Under the pieces are notes generated by a model. That model was not told where the DNA came from and did no database searches. It saw only the letters and a list, made by a program, of their open reading frames with translations. A stretch of DNA of 64,000 nt from Streptomyces antnestii (GTDB taxonomy: Bacteria; Actinomycetota; Actinomycetes; Streptomycetales; Streptomycetaceae): the NCBI RefSeq assembly GCF_004005495.1, contig NZ_RZYA01000022.1, positions 62,001 to 126,000 on the forward strand, read 5' to 3'. The position numbers and the translations under genes were made by a program. Below, piece after piece: positions 17,059 through 25,254 of the stretch; position 1 is the first letter of the stretch; each line of letters begins with the position of its first letter.

Positions 17059-17427
17059 TTACAGCACCTCCGGCGCGAGCGAGATGATCTTCATGAACTT
17101 CTTCTCGCGCAGCTCACGGCCCACCGGGCCGAAGATACGGGTGCCACGAGGGTCGCCGTCGTTCTTGAGAATGACAGCGGCGTTCTCGTCAAAGCGGATG
17201 TACGAGCCGTCCGGACGGCGGCGCTCCTTGACGGTGCGAACGATGACAGCCTTGACGACGTCACCCTTCTTCACGTTGCCACCGGGGATCGCGTCCTTGA
17301 CGGTGGCGACGATGACGTCACCGATGCCCGCGTAGCGGCGACCCGAGCCACCGAGAACACGGATGGTGAGAATTTCCTTCGCACCCGTGTTGTCGGCGAC
17401 GCGAAGTCGCGACTCCTGCTGGATCAC
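17059..17427 (-). CDS. rplN: 50S ribosomal protein L14
   Basis: Intersubunit-face protein, 122 residues, the exact family length. Typical blocks are MIQQESRLRVADNTGAKE, GDVVKAVIVRTVKE and FGPVGRELREKKFMKIISLA. It begins 109 bases downstream of rpsQ, an unusually long spacer that carries two small hairpins around 17441-17534. Confidence 0.98.
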   Translation of the reverse strand: MIQQESRLRVADNTGAKEILTIRVLGGSGRRYAGIGDVIVATVKDAIPGGNVKKGDVVKAVIVRTVKERRRPDGSYIRFDENAAVILKNDGDPRGTRIFGPVGRELREKKFMKIISLAPEVL

Positions 17428-17439
17428 GTCTATCTCCTG

Positions 17440-17534
17440 TTTGTCTGCCGGTTCCCGGCAGGGGCCTTATCCCTTACGGGAGTCGAGCCCCTGCCGAGCC
17501 TGGCGGAACTGAACCTGAAGGAAACCCTTCAGGT
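17440..17534 (-). other. Hairpin-containing spacer between rpsQ and rplN
   Basis: Most spacers in this cluster are under 50 bases, but this one is 109. It holds ACCTGAAGG-aaa-CCCTTCAGGT-type complementarity around 17510-17534 and a second GC-rich repeat (GGCAGGGGCC / CCCCTGCC). No gene is present. It could be an mRNA processing or stability element; there is no direct evidence for termination. Confidence 0.35.
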
Positions 17535-17536
17535 AA

Positions 17537-17821
17537 TTACTTGGCCTTCTCGAGGATCTCGACGATGCGCCAGCGCTTGGTCGCCGACAGCGGACGCGTC
17601 TCCATGATGAGGACGCGGTCGCCGACGCCGGCAGCGTTCTGCTCGTCGTGCGCCTTGAGCTTGTTCGTACGGCGGATGACCTTGCCGTACAGCGCGTGCT
17701 TGACGCGGTCCTCGACAGCGACGACGACGGTCTTGTCCATCTTGTCGCTGACGACCAGACCCTCACGGGTCTTGCGGAAGCCGCGGGCGGCAGTCTCTTC
17801 AGTCACGTTGCTCTCGCTCAT
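17537..17821 (-). CDS. rpsQ: 30S ribosomal protein S17
   Basis: OB-fold primary binding protein of 16S rRNA, 94 residues. The core reads GLVVSDKMDKTVVVAVEDR and ENRAAGVGDRVLIMETRPL-like, ending in KRWRIVEILEKAK. The N-terminal extension of about 15 residues is common in Streptomyces. Its ATG overlaps the rpmC stop (TGATG). Confidence 0.97.
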   Translation of the reverse strand: MSESNVTEETAARGFRKTREGLVVSDKMDKTVVVAVEDRVKHALYGKVIRRTNKLKAHDEQNAAGVGDRVLIMETRPLSATKRWRIVEILEKAK

Positions 17822-18045
17822 CAGGCGTTCTCCACCGTCTCGATGCCCAGCTCGCGCTCACGCATGAGGGTGTAGATCCGCGCGATGTCCTTGCGGACGG
17901 CCTTCAGCCGACCGTGGTTCTCGAGCTGACCGGTCGCCGCCTGGAAACGGAGGTTGAACAGCTCTTCCTTGGCCTCGCGGAGCTTGTTGAGGAGCTCCTC
18001 GTTGCCCAGTTCGCGCAGCTCGGACGCCTTGGTACCGGCCGACAT
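17821..18045 (-). CDS. rpmC: 50S ribosomal protein L29
   Basis: Small helical-hairpin protein at the tunnel exit, 74 residues: SAGTKASELRELGNEELLNK, then LRFQAATGQLENHGRLKAVR. The ATG at 18045 shares a base with the L16 stop (TGATG); a GTG one codon earlier is in frame but the coupled ATG is the better start. The gene is coupled at both ends, to rplP and rpsQ. Confidence 0.97.
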   Translation of the reverse strand: MSAGTKASELRELGNEELLNKLREAKEELFNLRFQAATGQLENHGRLKAVRKDIARIYTLMRERELGIETVENA

Positions 18046-18464
18046 CACGACTCACCTGCCTCGCGCCGAACAATCCGGCACTTCATCGGAAGCTTGTGAG
18101 CAGCGCGGGTAAGCGCCTCACGCGCAATCTTCTCGTTCGGGTAGGACAGCTCGAACATGACCCGTCCCGGGTGCACGTTCGCGATCCACCACTCGGGGGA
18201 ACCCTTACCGGAACCCATGCGGGTCTCGGCGGGCTTCTTCGTGAGGGGACGGTCCGGGTAGATGTTGATCCAGACCTTGCCGCCACGCTTGATGTGGCGG
18301 GTCATCGCGATACGAGCCGCCTCGATCTGGCGGTTGGTCACGTACGCCGGCGTGAGGGCCTGAATGCCGTACTCGCCGAACGCAACCGTCGTACCACCCT
18401 TGGCCTGACCGCGGCGCTTGGGGTGGTGCTGCTTGCGGTGCTTGACCCTACGGGGGATCAGCAT
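18045..18464 (-). CDS. rplP: 50S ribosomal protein L16
   Basis: Late-assembly protein near the A site and peptidyl-transferase centre, 139 residues. The N-terminus MLIPRRVKHRKQHHPKRRGQ and the block RMGSGKGSPEWWIANVHPGR are diagnostic. It follows rpsC by 5 bases and overlaps rpmC by one base. Confidence 0.98.
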   Translation of the reverse strand: MLIPRRVKHRKQHHPKRRGQAKGGTTVAFGEYGIQALTPAYVTNRQIEAARIAMTRHIKRGGKVWINIYPDRPLTKKPAETRMGSGKGSPEWWIANVHPGRVMFELSYPNEKIAREALTRAAHKLPMKCRIVRREAGES

Positions 18465-18469
18465 TTCGG

Positions 18470-19315
18470 TCAGGCCTCCGTTCCGGTGCTCTCAGCCGGA
18501 GCGGCAGCGGCGGGCGCGTCAGCCTTGGGGGCCTCGGCGGCCGGAGCCGACTGCTGCTGCGGCTTGCGGCCGCGGCCGCCACGCTCGCCACCACGGCCAC
18601 CACGGCCGGCGGGACGGTCGCCAGCGCCGCCACCACGGGCCGGGCGGTTACCCGCACGGGCCGCAGCGTTCTCGGCGCGGACCTCGGCGATGTTCTTGAC
18701 GTCGCCCTTGTAGATCCAGACCTTGACGCCAATACGACCGAAGGTCGTCTTGGCCTCGAAGAAGCCGTAGTCCACGTTCGCGCGGAGCGTGTGCAGCGGC
18801 ACACGGCCCTCGCGGTAGAACTCCGAGCGGGACATCTCGGCGCCGCCGAGACGGCCACCACACTGGATCTTGATGCCCTTGGCGCCGGCCTTCATCGCCG
18901 TCTGCATGCTCTTACGCATGGCGCGACGGAAGGAGACGCGGGAGGACAGCTGCTCGGCAACAGCCTGAGCGACCAGCTGAGCGTCGGTCTCGGGGTTCTT
19001 GACCTCGAGGATGTTCAGCTGGACCTGCTTGCCCGTGAGCTTCTCGAGGTCACCGCGGATGCGGTCGGCCTCGGCGCCACGGCGGCCGATGACGATGCCC
19101 GGACGAGCGGTGTGGATGTCCACACGCACGCGGTCACGGGTGCGCTCGATCTCAACCTTCGAGATGCCGGCGCGCTCCATGCCGGAGGTCATCATGCGAC
19201 GGATGGACACGTCTTCCTTGACGTAGTCCTTGTACAGCTTGTCGGCGTACCAACGGGACTTGAAGTCCGTGGTGATACCGAGCCGGAACCCGTGCGGGTT
19301 TACCTTCTGGCCCAT
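18470..19315 (-). CDS. rpsC: 30S ribosomal protein S3
   Basis: Lines the mRNA entry channel and contributes to helicase activity. The 281 residues comprise the N-terminal part MGQKVNPHGFRLGIT, a KH domain with the GIVIGRRG loop, and the C-terminal domain up to VWIYKGDVK. An Arg/Gly/Ala-rich tail of about 60 residues follows, with repeated GGRGG and poly-Ala stretches, typical of actinobacterial S3. It overlaps rplV by one base (TAATG). Confidence 0.98.
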   Translation of the reverse strand: MGQKVNPHGFRLGITTDFKSRWYADKLYKDYVKEDVSIRRMMTSGMERAGISKVEIERTRDRVRVDIHTARPGIVIGRRGAEADRIRGDLEKLTGKQVQLNILEVKNPETDAQLVAQAVAEQLSSRVSFRRAMRKSMQTAMKAGAKGIKIQCGGRLGGAEMSRSEFYREGRVPLHTLRANVDYGFFEAKTTFGRIGVKVWIYKGDVKNIAEVRAENAAARAGNRPARGGGAGDRPAGRGGRGGERGGRGRKPQQQSAPAAEAPKADAPAAAAPAESTGTEA

Positions 19316-19662
19316 TACCGGGTTCCTTCCTTGCTGCTGACGACCACGGTGATGTGGCTGGTCCGCTTACGGATCCGGTAGGCACGGCCCTGAGCACGCG
19401 GACGGAACCGCTTCAGGGTCGGGCCCTCATCCACGTACGCCTCGCTGATGACCAGCGAAGAGGCGTCGGTGTGGTCGTAGTTGTGTGCAGCGTTGGCGAT
19501 GGCGCTGTCCAGCACCTTGCCAACCGGCACGCTCGCGGCCTGCGGGGCGAAACGCAGGACCGCCTGAGCCTCCGTGGCATCCATGCCACGGATGAGGTCC
19601 ACCACGCGGCGGGCCTTCATGGGCGTGACGCGGATGTACCGCGCCTGGGCCCTGGCTTCCAT
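19315..19662 (-). CDS. rplV: 50S ribosomal protein L22
   Basis: Lines the nascent-peptide tunnel. From ATG 19662 it has 115 residues, MEARAQARYIRVTPMKARRV to TVVVSSKEGTR, preceded by GAAGGGA. In-frame ATG and GTG codons 7 to 12 codons upstream (to 19698) are possible alternatives, the outer ATG having a GGGGTGG run before it. The core, with the loop segment GPTLKRFRPRAQGRAYRI, is complete. It lies between rpsS and rpsC. Confidence 0.95.
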   Translation of the reverse strand: MEARAQARYIRVTPMKARRVVDLIRGMDATEAQAVLRFAPQAASVPVGKVLDSAIANAAHNYDHTDASSLVISEAYVDEGPTLKRFRPRAQGRAYRIRKRTSHITVVVSSKEGTR

Positions 19663-19704
19663 GGTTGTCCCTTCAGTGTTCGTCATAGTCGATTCCACCC
19701 CGCG

Positions 19705-19986
19705 TTAGCGGCGCTTCGACTTCCGGTCGTCCTTGACGTGACCCCGGAAGGTGCGCGTCGGCGAGAACTCGCCGAGCTTGTGGCCGACCATCGACTCGGT
19801 GACGAACACCGGGATGTGGGTCTTGCCGTTGTGCACCGCGATGGTGTGACCCAGCATGGCCGGGATGATCATCGAGCGACGGGACCAGGTCTTGATGACG
19901 TTCTTGGTACCGGCTTCGTTCTGAGCGTCCACCTTCTTTACGAGGTGGCCGTCAACGAAGGGTCCCTTCTTGAGACTGCGCGGCAT
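19705..19986 (-). CDS. rpsS: 30S ribosomal protein S19
   Basis: 30S head protein contacting the A-site finger, 93 residues: MPRSLKKGPFVDGHLVKKVD, then SRRSMIIPAMLGHTIAVHNG and GHKLGEFSPTRTFRGH. It is 12 bases after rplB and 42 before the rplV start chosen here. Confidence 0.98.
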   Translation of the reverse strand: MPRSLKKGPFVDGHLVKKVDAQNEAGTKNVIKTWSRRSMIIPAMLGHTIAVHNGKTHIPVFVTESMVGHKLGEFSPTRTFRGHVKDDRKSKRR

Positions 19987-19998
19987 CTAAACCCGCTC

Positions 19999-20835
19999 CT
20001 AGCGCTTCTTGTTCGTCTTGCGGCGGCGGACGATGTACTTGTTCGAAGCCTTCTTCGGCGAACGAGTACGACCCTCCTTCTGACCCCACGGGGAGACCGG
20101 GTGGCGACCACCGGAGGTCTTGCCCTCACCACCACCGTGCGGGTGGTCAACCGGGTTCATCGCCACACCGCGGACGGTCGGACGAACGCCGAGCCAGCGC
20201 TTGCGGCCGGCCTTGCCCCAGTTGATGTTCGACTGCTCGGCGTTGCCGACCTCGCCGATCGTGGCGCGGCAGCGGGCGTCGACGAGACGGATCTCGCCGG
20301 ACGGCATACGAAGGTGGGCCATCGTGCCCTCCTTCGCCAGCAGCTGCACGGAGGCACCCGCGGAGCGGGCGAACTTCGCGCCACCACCGGGACGGATCTC
20401 GATCGCGTGGATCGTGGTACCGACCGGGATGTTGCGGAGCGCCAGGTTGTTGCCCGGCTTGATGTCGGCCCCAGGACCGTTCTCGACGCGGTCACCCTGC
20501 GACAGGCCACGCGGAGCGACGATGTAACGCTTCTCGCCGTCGGCGTAGTGCAGCAGCGCGATGCGCGCGGTGCGGTTGGGGTCGTACTCGATGTGCGCGA
20601 CCTTCGCCGGCACGCCGTCCTTGTCGTGACGACGGAAGTCGATCACTCGGTAGGCGCGCTTGTGTCCGCCACCCTGGTGGCGAACGGTCACACGACCGGC
20701 GTTGTTACGGCCGCCCTTGCTGTGCAGCGGGCGGACCAGCGACTTCTCCGGCGTGGACCGCGTGACCTCGACGAAGTCGGCGACGCTGGAGCCACGACGG
20801 CCCGGCGTAGTCGGCTTGTACTTGCGGATTCCCAT
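19999..20835 (-). CDS. rplB: 50S ribosomal protein L2
   Basis: One of the most conserved large-subunit proteins, required for subunit joining and peptidyl-transferase activity. The 278 residues include MGIRKYKPTTPGRRGSSVAD, the GRNNAGRVTVRHQGGGHKR block and the C-terminal MNPVDHPHGGGEG with the conserved histidine. The tail ends in KASNKYIVRRRKTNKKR. It is 39 bases after rplW. Confidence 0.98.
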   Translation of the reverse strand: MGIRKYKPTTPGRRGSSVADFVEVTRSTPEKSLVRPLHSKGGRNNAGRVTVRHQGGGHKRAYRVIDFRRHDKDGVPAKVAHIEYDPNRTARIALLHYADGEKRYIVAPRGLSQGDRVENGPGADIKPGNNLALRNIPVGTTIHAIEIRPGGGAKFARSAGASVQLLAKEGTMAHLRMPSGEIRLVDARCRATIGEVGNAEQSNINWGKAGRKRWLGVRPTVRGVAMNPVDHPHGGGEGKTSGGRHPVSPWGQKEGRTRSPKKASNKYIVRRRKTNKKR

Positions 20836-20874
20836 TTCTCAGTCCTCGTCCGATATTCGGACCAAGGCGCTCCG

Positions 20875-21291
20875 TTAGGAGGCCTGGCCGAAGATGTCGA
20901 TACGGTCGCCCTCAGCGAGGGTCACGATCGCGCGCTTGCTGTCCGCACGCTTGCCGAAGCCCGTCTTGGTGCGCTTGCGCTTGCCCTGACGGTTGATCGT
21001 GTTGACTCCGGTGACCTTGACCGAGAAGACCGCCTGGACGGCCTGCTTGATCTGGGTCTTGTTCGCACGCGGGTCCACGACGAAGGTGTACTTGCCCTCG
21101 TCGAGAAGCGCGTAGCTCTTCTCGGAGACGACCGGCTTGAGGAGGACGTCACGGGGATCCGTGAAGCTCTTGCTCAGCGGCGTCTCGACGGTGTTCTTGC
21201 CCTCGGCCTCGTGGCGCTTCGCCTTGGCGATGCGCGCGGCCTTGGCGGCCTTGGCCGCCTTGGGGGCAATGCTCGGGTGACGCGTAGCCAT
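20875..21291 (-). CDS. rplW: 50S ribosomal protein L23
   Basis: Tunnel-exit protein that docks trigger factor and the signal recognition particle. At 138 residues it is longer than the usual 95-100: the first 43 residues are an Ala/Lys-rich extension (KAAKAAKAARIAKAKRHEAE) as in other Streptomyces. The core starts at DPRDVLLKPVVSEKSYALLD and includes the long loop GKRKRTKTGFGKR. Its start overlaps the rplD stop (TGATG). Confidence 0.97.
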   Translation of the reverse strand: MATRHPSIAPKAAKAAKAARIAKAKRHEAEGKNTVETPLSKSFTDPRDVLLKPVVSEKSYALLDEGKYTFVVDPRANKTQIKQAVQAVFSVKVTGVNTINRQGKRKRTKTGFGKRADSKRAIVTLAEGDRIDIFGQAS

Positions 21292-21944
21292 CAGGCTTCG
21301 CTCCCTTCGGTGTCATTGGCCTGCGGGCCGGACACGAAGGACTCGAAGGCGGCCTGGGTGAAGACCACGTCGTCCGAGACGAGAACGTCGTACGTGTTCA
21401 GCTGGCCCGGCTCCAGGATGTGGACCTGGGGCAGGTTGCGAGCGGAGAGCAGCGAGGCCTCGTCGGCACGGTCGATCACCAGGAGCAGGTTCTTGCGCTC
21501 TGAGATCTTGCCGAGCAGCGACTTGGCGGCCTTGGTGGAGACTCCGCCGTCGACCACGCCGGTGACGACGTGGATGCGAGCGTTGCGGGCCCGGTCGGTG
21601 AGGGCGTGGCGCAGGGCCGCGGCCTTCATCTTCTTCGGGGTCCGCTGCGAGTAGTCACGCGGCTGCGGGCCGTGGACGACGCCACCGCCGGCGAACTGCG
21701 GCGCACGGGTCGAACCCTGGCGCGCGCGGCCGGTGCCCTTCTGGCGGTAAGGCTTGCGCCCACCACCGCGGACCTCGCCACGACGCTTGGTCTTGTGCGT
21801 GCCCTGACGGGCAGCGGCCAGCTGAGCGACGACGACCTGGTGGAGAAGCGGGATGCTGATCTTCTCTACGTCGAAGATCTCCGCGGGGAGCTCGACCGTC
21901 CCGGCCTTGTCGCCAGCAGGCGAAAGGATGTCAATGGTGCTCAT
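21291..21944 (-). CDS. rplD: 50S ribosomal protein L4
   Basis: Tunnel-lining protein that also controls the S10 operon in E. coli. The ATG at 21944 (MSTIDILSPAGDKAGTVELP) gives 217 residues; an in-frame extension upstream reads the end of rplC in another frame and was rejected. The loop segment RGEVRGGGRKPYRQKGTGRA and VHGPQPRDYSQRTPKKMK are typical. It starts 7 bases after the L3 stop and overlaps rplW. Confidence 0.97.
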   Translation of the reverse strand: MSTIDILSPAGDKAGTVELPAEIFDVEKISIPLLHQVVVAQLAAARQGTHKTKRRGEVRGGGRKPYRQKGTGRARQGSTRAPQFAGGGVVHGPQPRDYSQRTPKKMKAAALRHALTDRARNARIHVVTGVVDGGVSTKAAKSLLGKISERKNLLLVIDRADEASLLSARNLPQVHILEPGQLNTYDVLVSDDVVFTQAAFESFVSGPQANDTEGSEA

Positions 21945-21951
21945 CGGTTCC

Positions 21952-22596
21952 TCAAACCCCCTTGGCCGCGGTGCGGACCAGGACGAGGCCACCGTTCGGA
22001 CCGGGAACTGCGCCCTTGATGAGGAGCAGACCCTTCTCCGCGTCAACGGCGTGAACGGTCAGGTTCTGGGTGGTGACCCGCTCGTTGCCCATGCGACCCG
22101 CCATGCGCATGCCCTTGAAGACACGGCCGGGGGTGGCACAGCCACCGATGGAACCGGGCTTGCGGTGCACACGGTGGGCACCGTGGGACGCCTTGCCACC
22201 CTTGAAGTTGTGGCGCTTCATGACACCGGCGAAGCCCTTGCCCTTGCTCTTCGCGGTGACGTCAACCTTGACGCCCGCCTCGAAGACCTCGGCAGTGATC
22301 TCCTGGCCCAGCGTGTACTCGCTGGCGCCGGAGGTACGGAGCTCCACCAGGTGGCGGCGCGGGGTTACGTCGGCCTTGGCGAAGTGACCCTTGAGGGGCT
22401 TGTTCACCTTGCGCGGGTCGATCTCGCCGAAGGCGATCTGGACCGACTCGTAGCCGTCAGTGTCGTTCGTACGGACCTGGGTCACGACGTTCGGACCGGC
22501 CTTGACCACGGTGACCGGGACGACACGGTTGTTGTCGTCCCAGACCTGGGTCATGCCGAGCTTCTCGCCCAGGATGCCCTTGATCTGCTTAGCCAT
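21952..22596 (-). CDS. rplC: 50S ribosomal protein L3
   Basis: Assembly-initiating protein near the peptidyl-transferase centre. The 214 residues start KQIKGILGEKLGMTQVWDD and contain GGKASHGAHRVHRKPGSIGG and the PGRVFKGMRMAGRMG block. It is 14 bases after rpsJ, the second gene of the S10 operon. Confidence 0.98.
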   Translation of the reverse strand: MAKQIKGILGEKLGMTQVWDDNNRVVPVTVVKAGPNVVTQVRTNDTDGYESVQIAFGEIDPRKVNKPLKGHFAKADVTPRRHLVELRTSGASEYTLGQEITAEVFEAGVKVDVTAKSKGKGFAGVMKRHNFKGGKASHGAHRVHRKPGSIGGCATPGRVFKGMRMAGRMGNERVTTQNLTVHAVDAEKGLLLIKGAVPGPNGGLVLVRTAAKGV

Positions 22597-22610
22597 CTCT
22601 TCCGCGCCTC

Positions 22611-22919
22611 TCAGAGCTTGATCTCGATGTCAACGCCGGCCGGAAGGTCCAGGCGCATCAGCGAGTCAACGGTCTTGGGCGTCGGGTCGAGGATGTCGAT
22701 GAGGCGCTTGTGCGTGCGCATCTCGAAGTGCTCGCGAGAGTCCTTGTACTTGTGCGGCGACTTGATGACGCAGTACACGTTCTTCTCAGTGGGCAGCGGC
22801 ACCGGGCCTGCGACCGACGCACCAGTGCGGGTCACCGTCTCGACGATCTTCTTCGCCGAGGAGTCGATGACCTCGTGGTCGTAGGCCTTGAGCCGGATGC
22901 GGATCTTCTGTCCCGCCAT
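22611..22919 (-). CDS. rpsJ: 30S ribosomal protein S10
   Basis: 30S head protein that also acts as NusE in antitermination. The 102 residues, MAGQKIRIRLKAYDHEVIDS to PAGVDIEIKL, match the family length, with EKNVYCVIKSPHKYKDSREH in the middle. It is the first gene of the S10 superoperon; the leader to its right contains a palindromic element shared with the rpsL leader. Confidence 0.98.
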   Translation of the reverse strand: MAGQKIRIRLKAYDHEVIDSSAKKIVETVTRTGASVAGPVPLPTEKNVYCVIKSPHKYKDSREHFEMRTHKRLIDILDPTPKTVDSLMRLDLPAGVDIEIKL

Positions 22920-23402
22920 GGCTACTAGTAGTCCTGTCTCTCGAAACGCTCTGGAACCTGATGGGTTCTATTCCGTCCTCCTCCGACCCACGCGGTCGGG
23001 CGTGTCGCAGTCTCACTGCAGAAATTTCCTTACGGATTTCCCTGCGAGGGACTGCGGCCCAAGGACCGCGAAGCCGGGGGAAGAAACCCACCGGGCGCCT
23101 GGCTGAACCACCTCGCTGCACTTCCCGAAAGATTCCCGTACGTCCGCCCTAGCGCTGCCTGCGGATCTTTCGATCTTCTGACAGATGGGGCGACGAGTAC
23201 TGTGGGACTCGCTTCCGGTCCTCCCGGCGGGAGGCGCGCAGCATCGGCACTCAACCGAGCAACCCCGACAGTCTGCCATAGCACTGCGGCGCCTGGCCAA
23301 TCGAGCCGTAGAGAGTACCCGGGGAGTGACGAAGGTCAAACCGGGGCTCGCGGAGGCGTGTGGCGCAGGTCATTGAGCCTTACGCCGGCTTGCCCACCCG
23401 TC
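22920..23402 (-). promoter_or_regulatory. S10 operon promoter and leader region
   Basis: Nearly 480 bases without a convincing gene upstream of rpsJ, which must contain the promoter for the long ribosomal transcription unit. A 25-base element at 22983-23007 is duplicated before rpsL. Just upstream of it, in minus-strand sense, GAGACT is a possible -10 hexamer. I see no other coding potential; open frames here are antisense-like and lack recognisable similarity. Confidence 0.5.
22983..23007 (-). promoter_or_regulatory. Shared ribosomal-operon leader element, rpsJ copy
   Basis: In minus-strand sense this reads CGACACGCCCGACC followed by GCGTGGGTCGG. CCGACC and GGTCGG can pair across GCGTG. It matches 24 of 25 bases of the element upstream of rpsL (32659-32683). 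It lies 64-88 bases before the rpsJ ATG, probably at or just after the transcription start. Confidence 0.65.
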
Positions 23403-23699
23403 TCACCCGAGCCGCCACAGGGCGTACGCCGCGAGCAGCATCACGAGCCCGGCGAACGCCATGAGCACGCCGAGGAACCGCAGGTACCCCACGCTCCCGA
23501 ACATGGTCGGGGACCCGTCGAGCCGCCCCATCGCCGCCCACGCGTCCGCGTTCCTCCGCCGAATCCGCTCGGACCGCCGGGTCGCGATGCCGCGCACGTC
23601 GAACGCCCAGTTCACTCCGGCCCAGACCGCGACGAGCCCCGCGAGGAGGAAGACGGAGAGGAGGACGGGGGACGGGTCGTGCGCCCCTGCGGCGAGCAC
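23403..23699 (-). CDS. Small two-helix membrane protein of unknown function
   Basis: A 98-residue protein with two hydrophobic segments (about residues 12-30 and 72-94) joined by a basic loop VRGIATRRSERIRRRNADAW. The loop reads like a soluble cytosolic linker; no enzyme motif is visible. The start is a GTG at 23699, whose bases are also the first of the truncated ATPase relic on the other strand, so the gene's own promoter may have been lost or replaced at a recombination junction. I do not recognise a family name. Confidence 0.6.
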   Translation of the reverse strand: MLAAGAHDPSPVLLSVFLLAGLVAVWAGVNWAFDVRGIATRRSERIRRRNADAWAAMGRLDGSPTMFGSVGYLRFLGVLMAFAGLVMLLAAYALWRLG

Positions 23700-24025
23700 G
23701 GATCGTCGCCGAGCTGGCCGCCAACGCCGCCGCCCACGGCCGCGTCCCCGGCCGCGACTTCCGCCTCGCGCTCCACGGGTCCCCCGACACCCTCCGCATC
23801 GAGGTCACGGACACCCGCCCCGAAAGGCTCCCAGCGCCCCAACACCCGTCCGCCGAAGCCGAGTCAGGGCGCGGACTGGTGCTCGTAGACGCCCTCGCAC
23901 ACCGCTGGGGAGTAGCCGACGACCGCTTCCCCCGCAAGACCGTCTGGGCCGAACTGAGCCTCACGCCACCGGAACCCGCCCCCTCGTGCCCCGGTGCCAC
24001 CGGCGCCTTTCCCCAAGAAACATGA
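23699..24025 (+). pseudogene. 5'-truncated RsbW-like ATP-binding protein relic
   Basis: The frame translates without stops for 108 codons as a HATPase_c domain of the RsbW/anti-sigma-kinase type: N-box-like IVAELAANAAAHGR, a G1-like VTDTRPE and a G2-like SGRGLVLVDALAHRWGV, ending in a normal C-terminus and TGA at 24023. There is no plausible start codon, and the first 40-50 residues of the fold are missing. Homology begins exactly where the opposite-strand gene at 23403-23699 begins. I read it as a remnant left by a deletion or insertion. Streptomyces genomes carry many intact paralogues. Confidence 0.7.
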
Positions 24026-24255
24026 GAGGGAGAAAGAACCCGCACCAAGCCCCACCCCACCCGCCCTGAGCCTGCGCTCACTCACGCGGGTGAACATCAC
24101 CGGTTCCGCTAGCTTTCTCTACCCCCAACTCCCCTACTGTCAGCGGCAGTAAGCCAGGGAAGAACAGCAAAACAACCCCAGACATGCGACGGCCCCCGGC
24201 CGGGAGTAGCAATCCCGATCGAGGGCCTGACCACCGAGGAAGTAGGAGCTTCCCG

Positions 24256-25167
24256 ATGGATACCCAGAACCTTAGCGCGCCCTCGCGCGCCCAGTCCCGC
24301 GTTGCCGGGAAACCGCGCCCGAAGCGCGCCCTCGCGCCCCACGGCATCACCCACGCCAACATCCGCCACACCACCCGCTTCACGGTGATCGGCAACCACC
24401 TGGCCCAGCACCCCGAGCTCTCCCTCGTCGCGATCGGGCTTGCCGCCCACATCCAGTCGCTGCCGACCGGCGCCCGCGTGGACATCAAGACGCTCACCGC
24501 GCGCTTCCCCGAAGGGGCGACCCGCATCGCCGGCGCCCTGCGCGAGCTGGAGGCCCACGGCTACCTCCGTCGCGAGCGCCACCGCGTGCCCGACGGACGC
24601 ATCGTCACGCGTACGGTCTCCTGCAATCAGCCAACCGCCGCCCGGCGACACTCCCCCGCTCCGGTTCCTCCCTCGACCCACCCGCCCGAGATCCCAGCCA
24701 CAGCACACTCACCCCGCCCGAAGGCGCCCCGCCCCCTCCCTGCCGTACCGCACCCCTCCTGTCCGGCCCCCGCCCTCCTCCAACAGGCCACCGACCTCCT
24801 CGCCGGCCTGCACCGCCAGGCGCCCTGCCTGCTCCTCTCGGCCCACGACACGGCCCACCTCACCCCCGGCGTCGCCGCCTGGCTCGAACGCGACGTCACC
24901 CCCACCGCCGTACGCCAGGCCTTGACCGGCGACCTCCCGTCCGAAGGCGTACGCCGCCCGGCCGCGCTCCTCGCCCACCGCCTGACAGCACTGCTGCCAC
25001 CACCACCCCCGTTCCGCGCCCCGGCCGAGTCCCCGGCGCCCGTCCGGCACCCCCTCCGGAACTGCGACACGTGCGACCGCGCCTACCGGGGCCCCGGCCC
25101 AGGCAAGTGCCGCGACTGCCACGCCACCGGCGATACGCCTGCACCGAATCGGCGACACACCCACTGA
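24256..25167 (+). CDS. Helix-turn-helix protein with C-terminal cysteine pairs
   Basis: The 303-residue protein starts at ATG 24256, 8 bases after AGGAG; an in-frame upstream ATG at 24184 lacks a ribosome-binding site. Residues about 30-115 resemble the winged-helix fold of replication or transcription regulators (TVIGNHLAQHPELSLVAIGL, then DIKTLTARFPEGATRIAGAL, LREL...GYLRRERHR). The middle is Pro/Ala-rich. Near the C-terminus CDTCDRAYRGPGPGKCRDCH forms two CxxC pairs that could bind zinc. I recognise this as a Streptomyces HTH family often near RsbW-like genes, but its target and role are unknown. Confidence 0.7.
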   Translation: MDTQNLSAPSRAQSRVAGKPRPKRALAPHGITHANIRHTTRFTVIGNHLAQHPELSLVAIGLAAHIQSLPTGARVDIKTLTARFPEGATRIAGALRELEAHGYLRRERHRVPDGRIVTRTVSCNQPTAARRHSPAPVPPSTHPPEIPATAHSPRPKAPRPLPAVPHPSCPAPALLQQATDLLAGLHRQAPCLLLSAHDTAHLTPGVAAWLERDVTPTAVRQALTGDLPSEGVRRPAALLAHRLTALLPPPPPFRAPAESPAPVRHPLRNCDTCDRAYRGPGPGKCRDCHATGDTPAPNRRHTH

Positions 25168-25254
25168 CCAGGGAGAACACCCGACATGTTCGCGTCGCCC
25201 CACCCCGTGCGTCCCGGCCGACTAACGTGGCACGTGCACTCCCGGGAGGACTCC

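Noticed and set aside
18470..18650. Low-complexity C-terminal tail of S3 as a sign of frameshift
   Set aside because: Arg/Gly/Ala-rich tails are usual in actinobacterial S3, and the frame ends cleanly before rplP.
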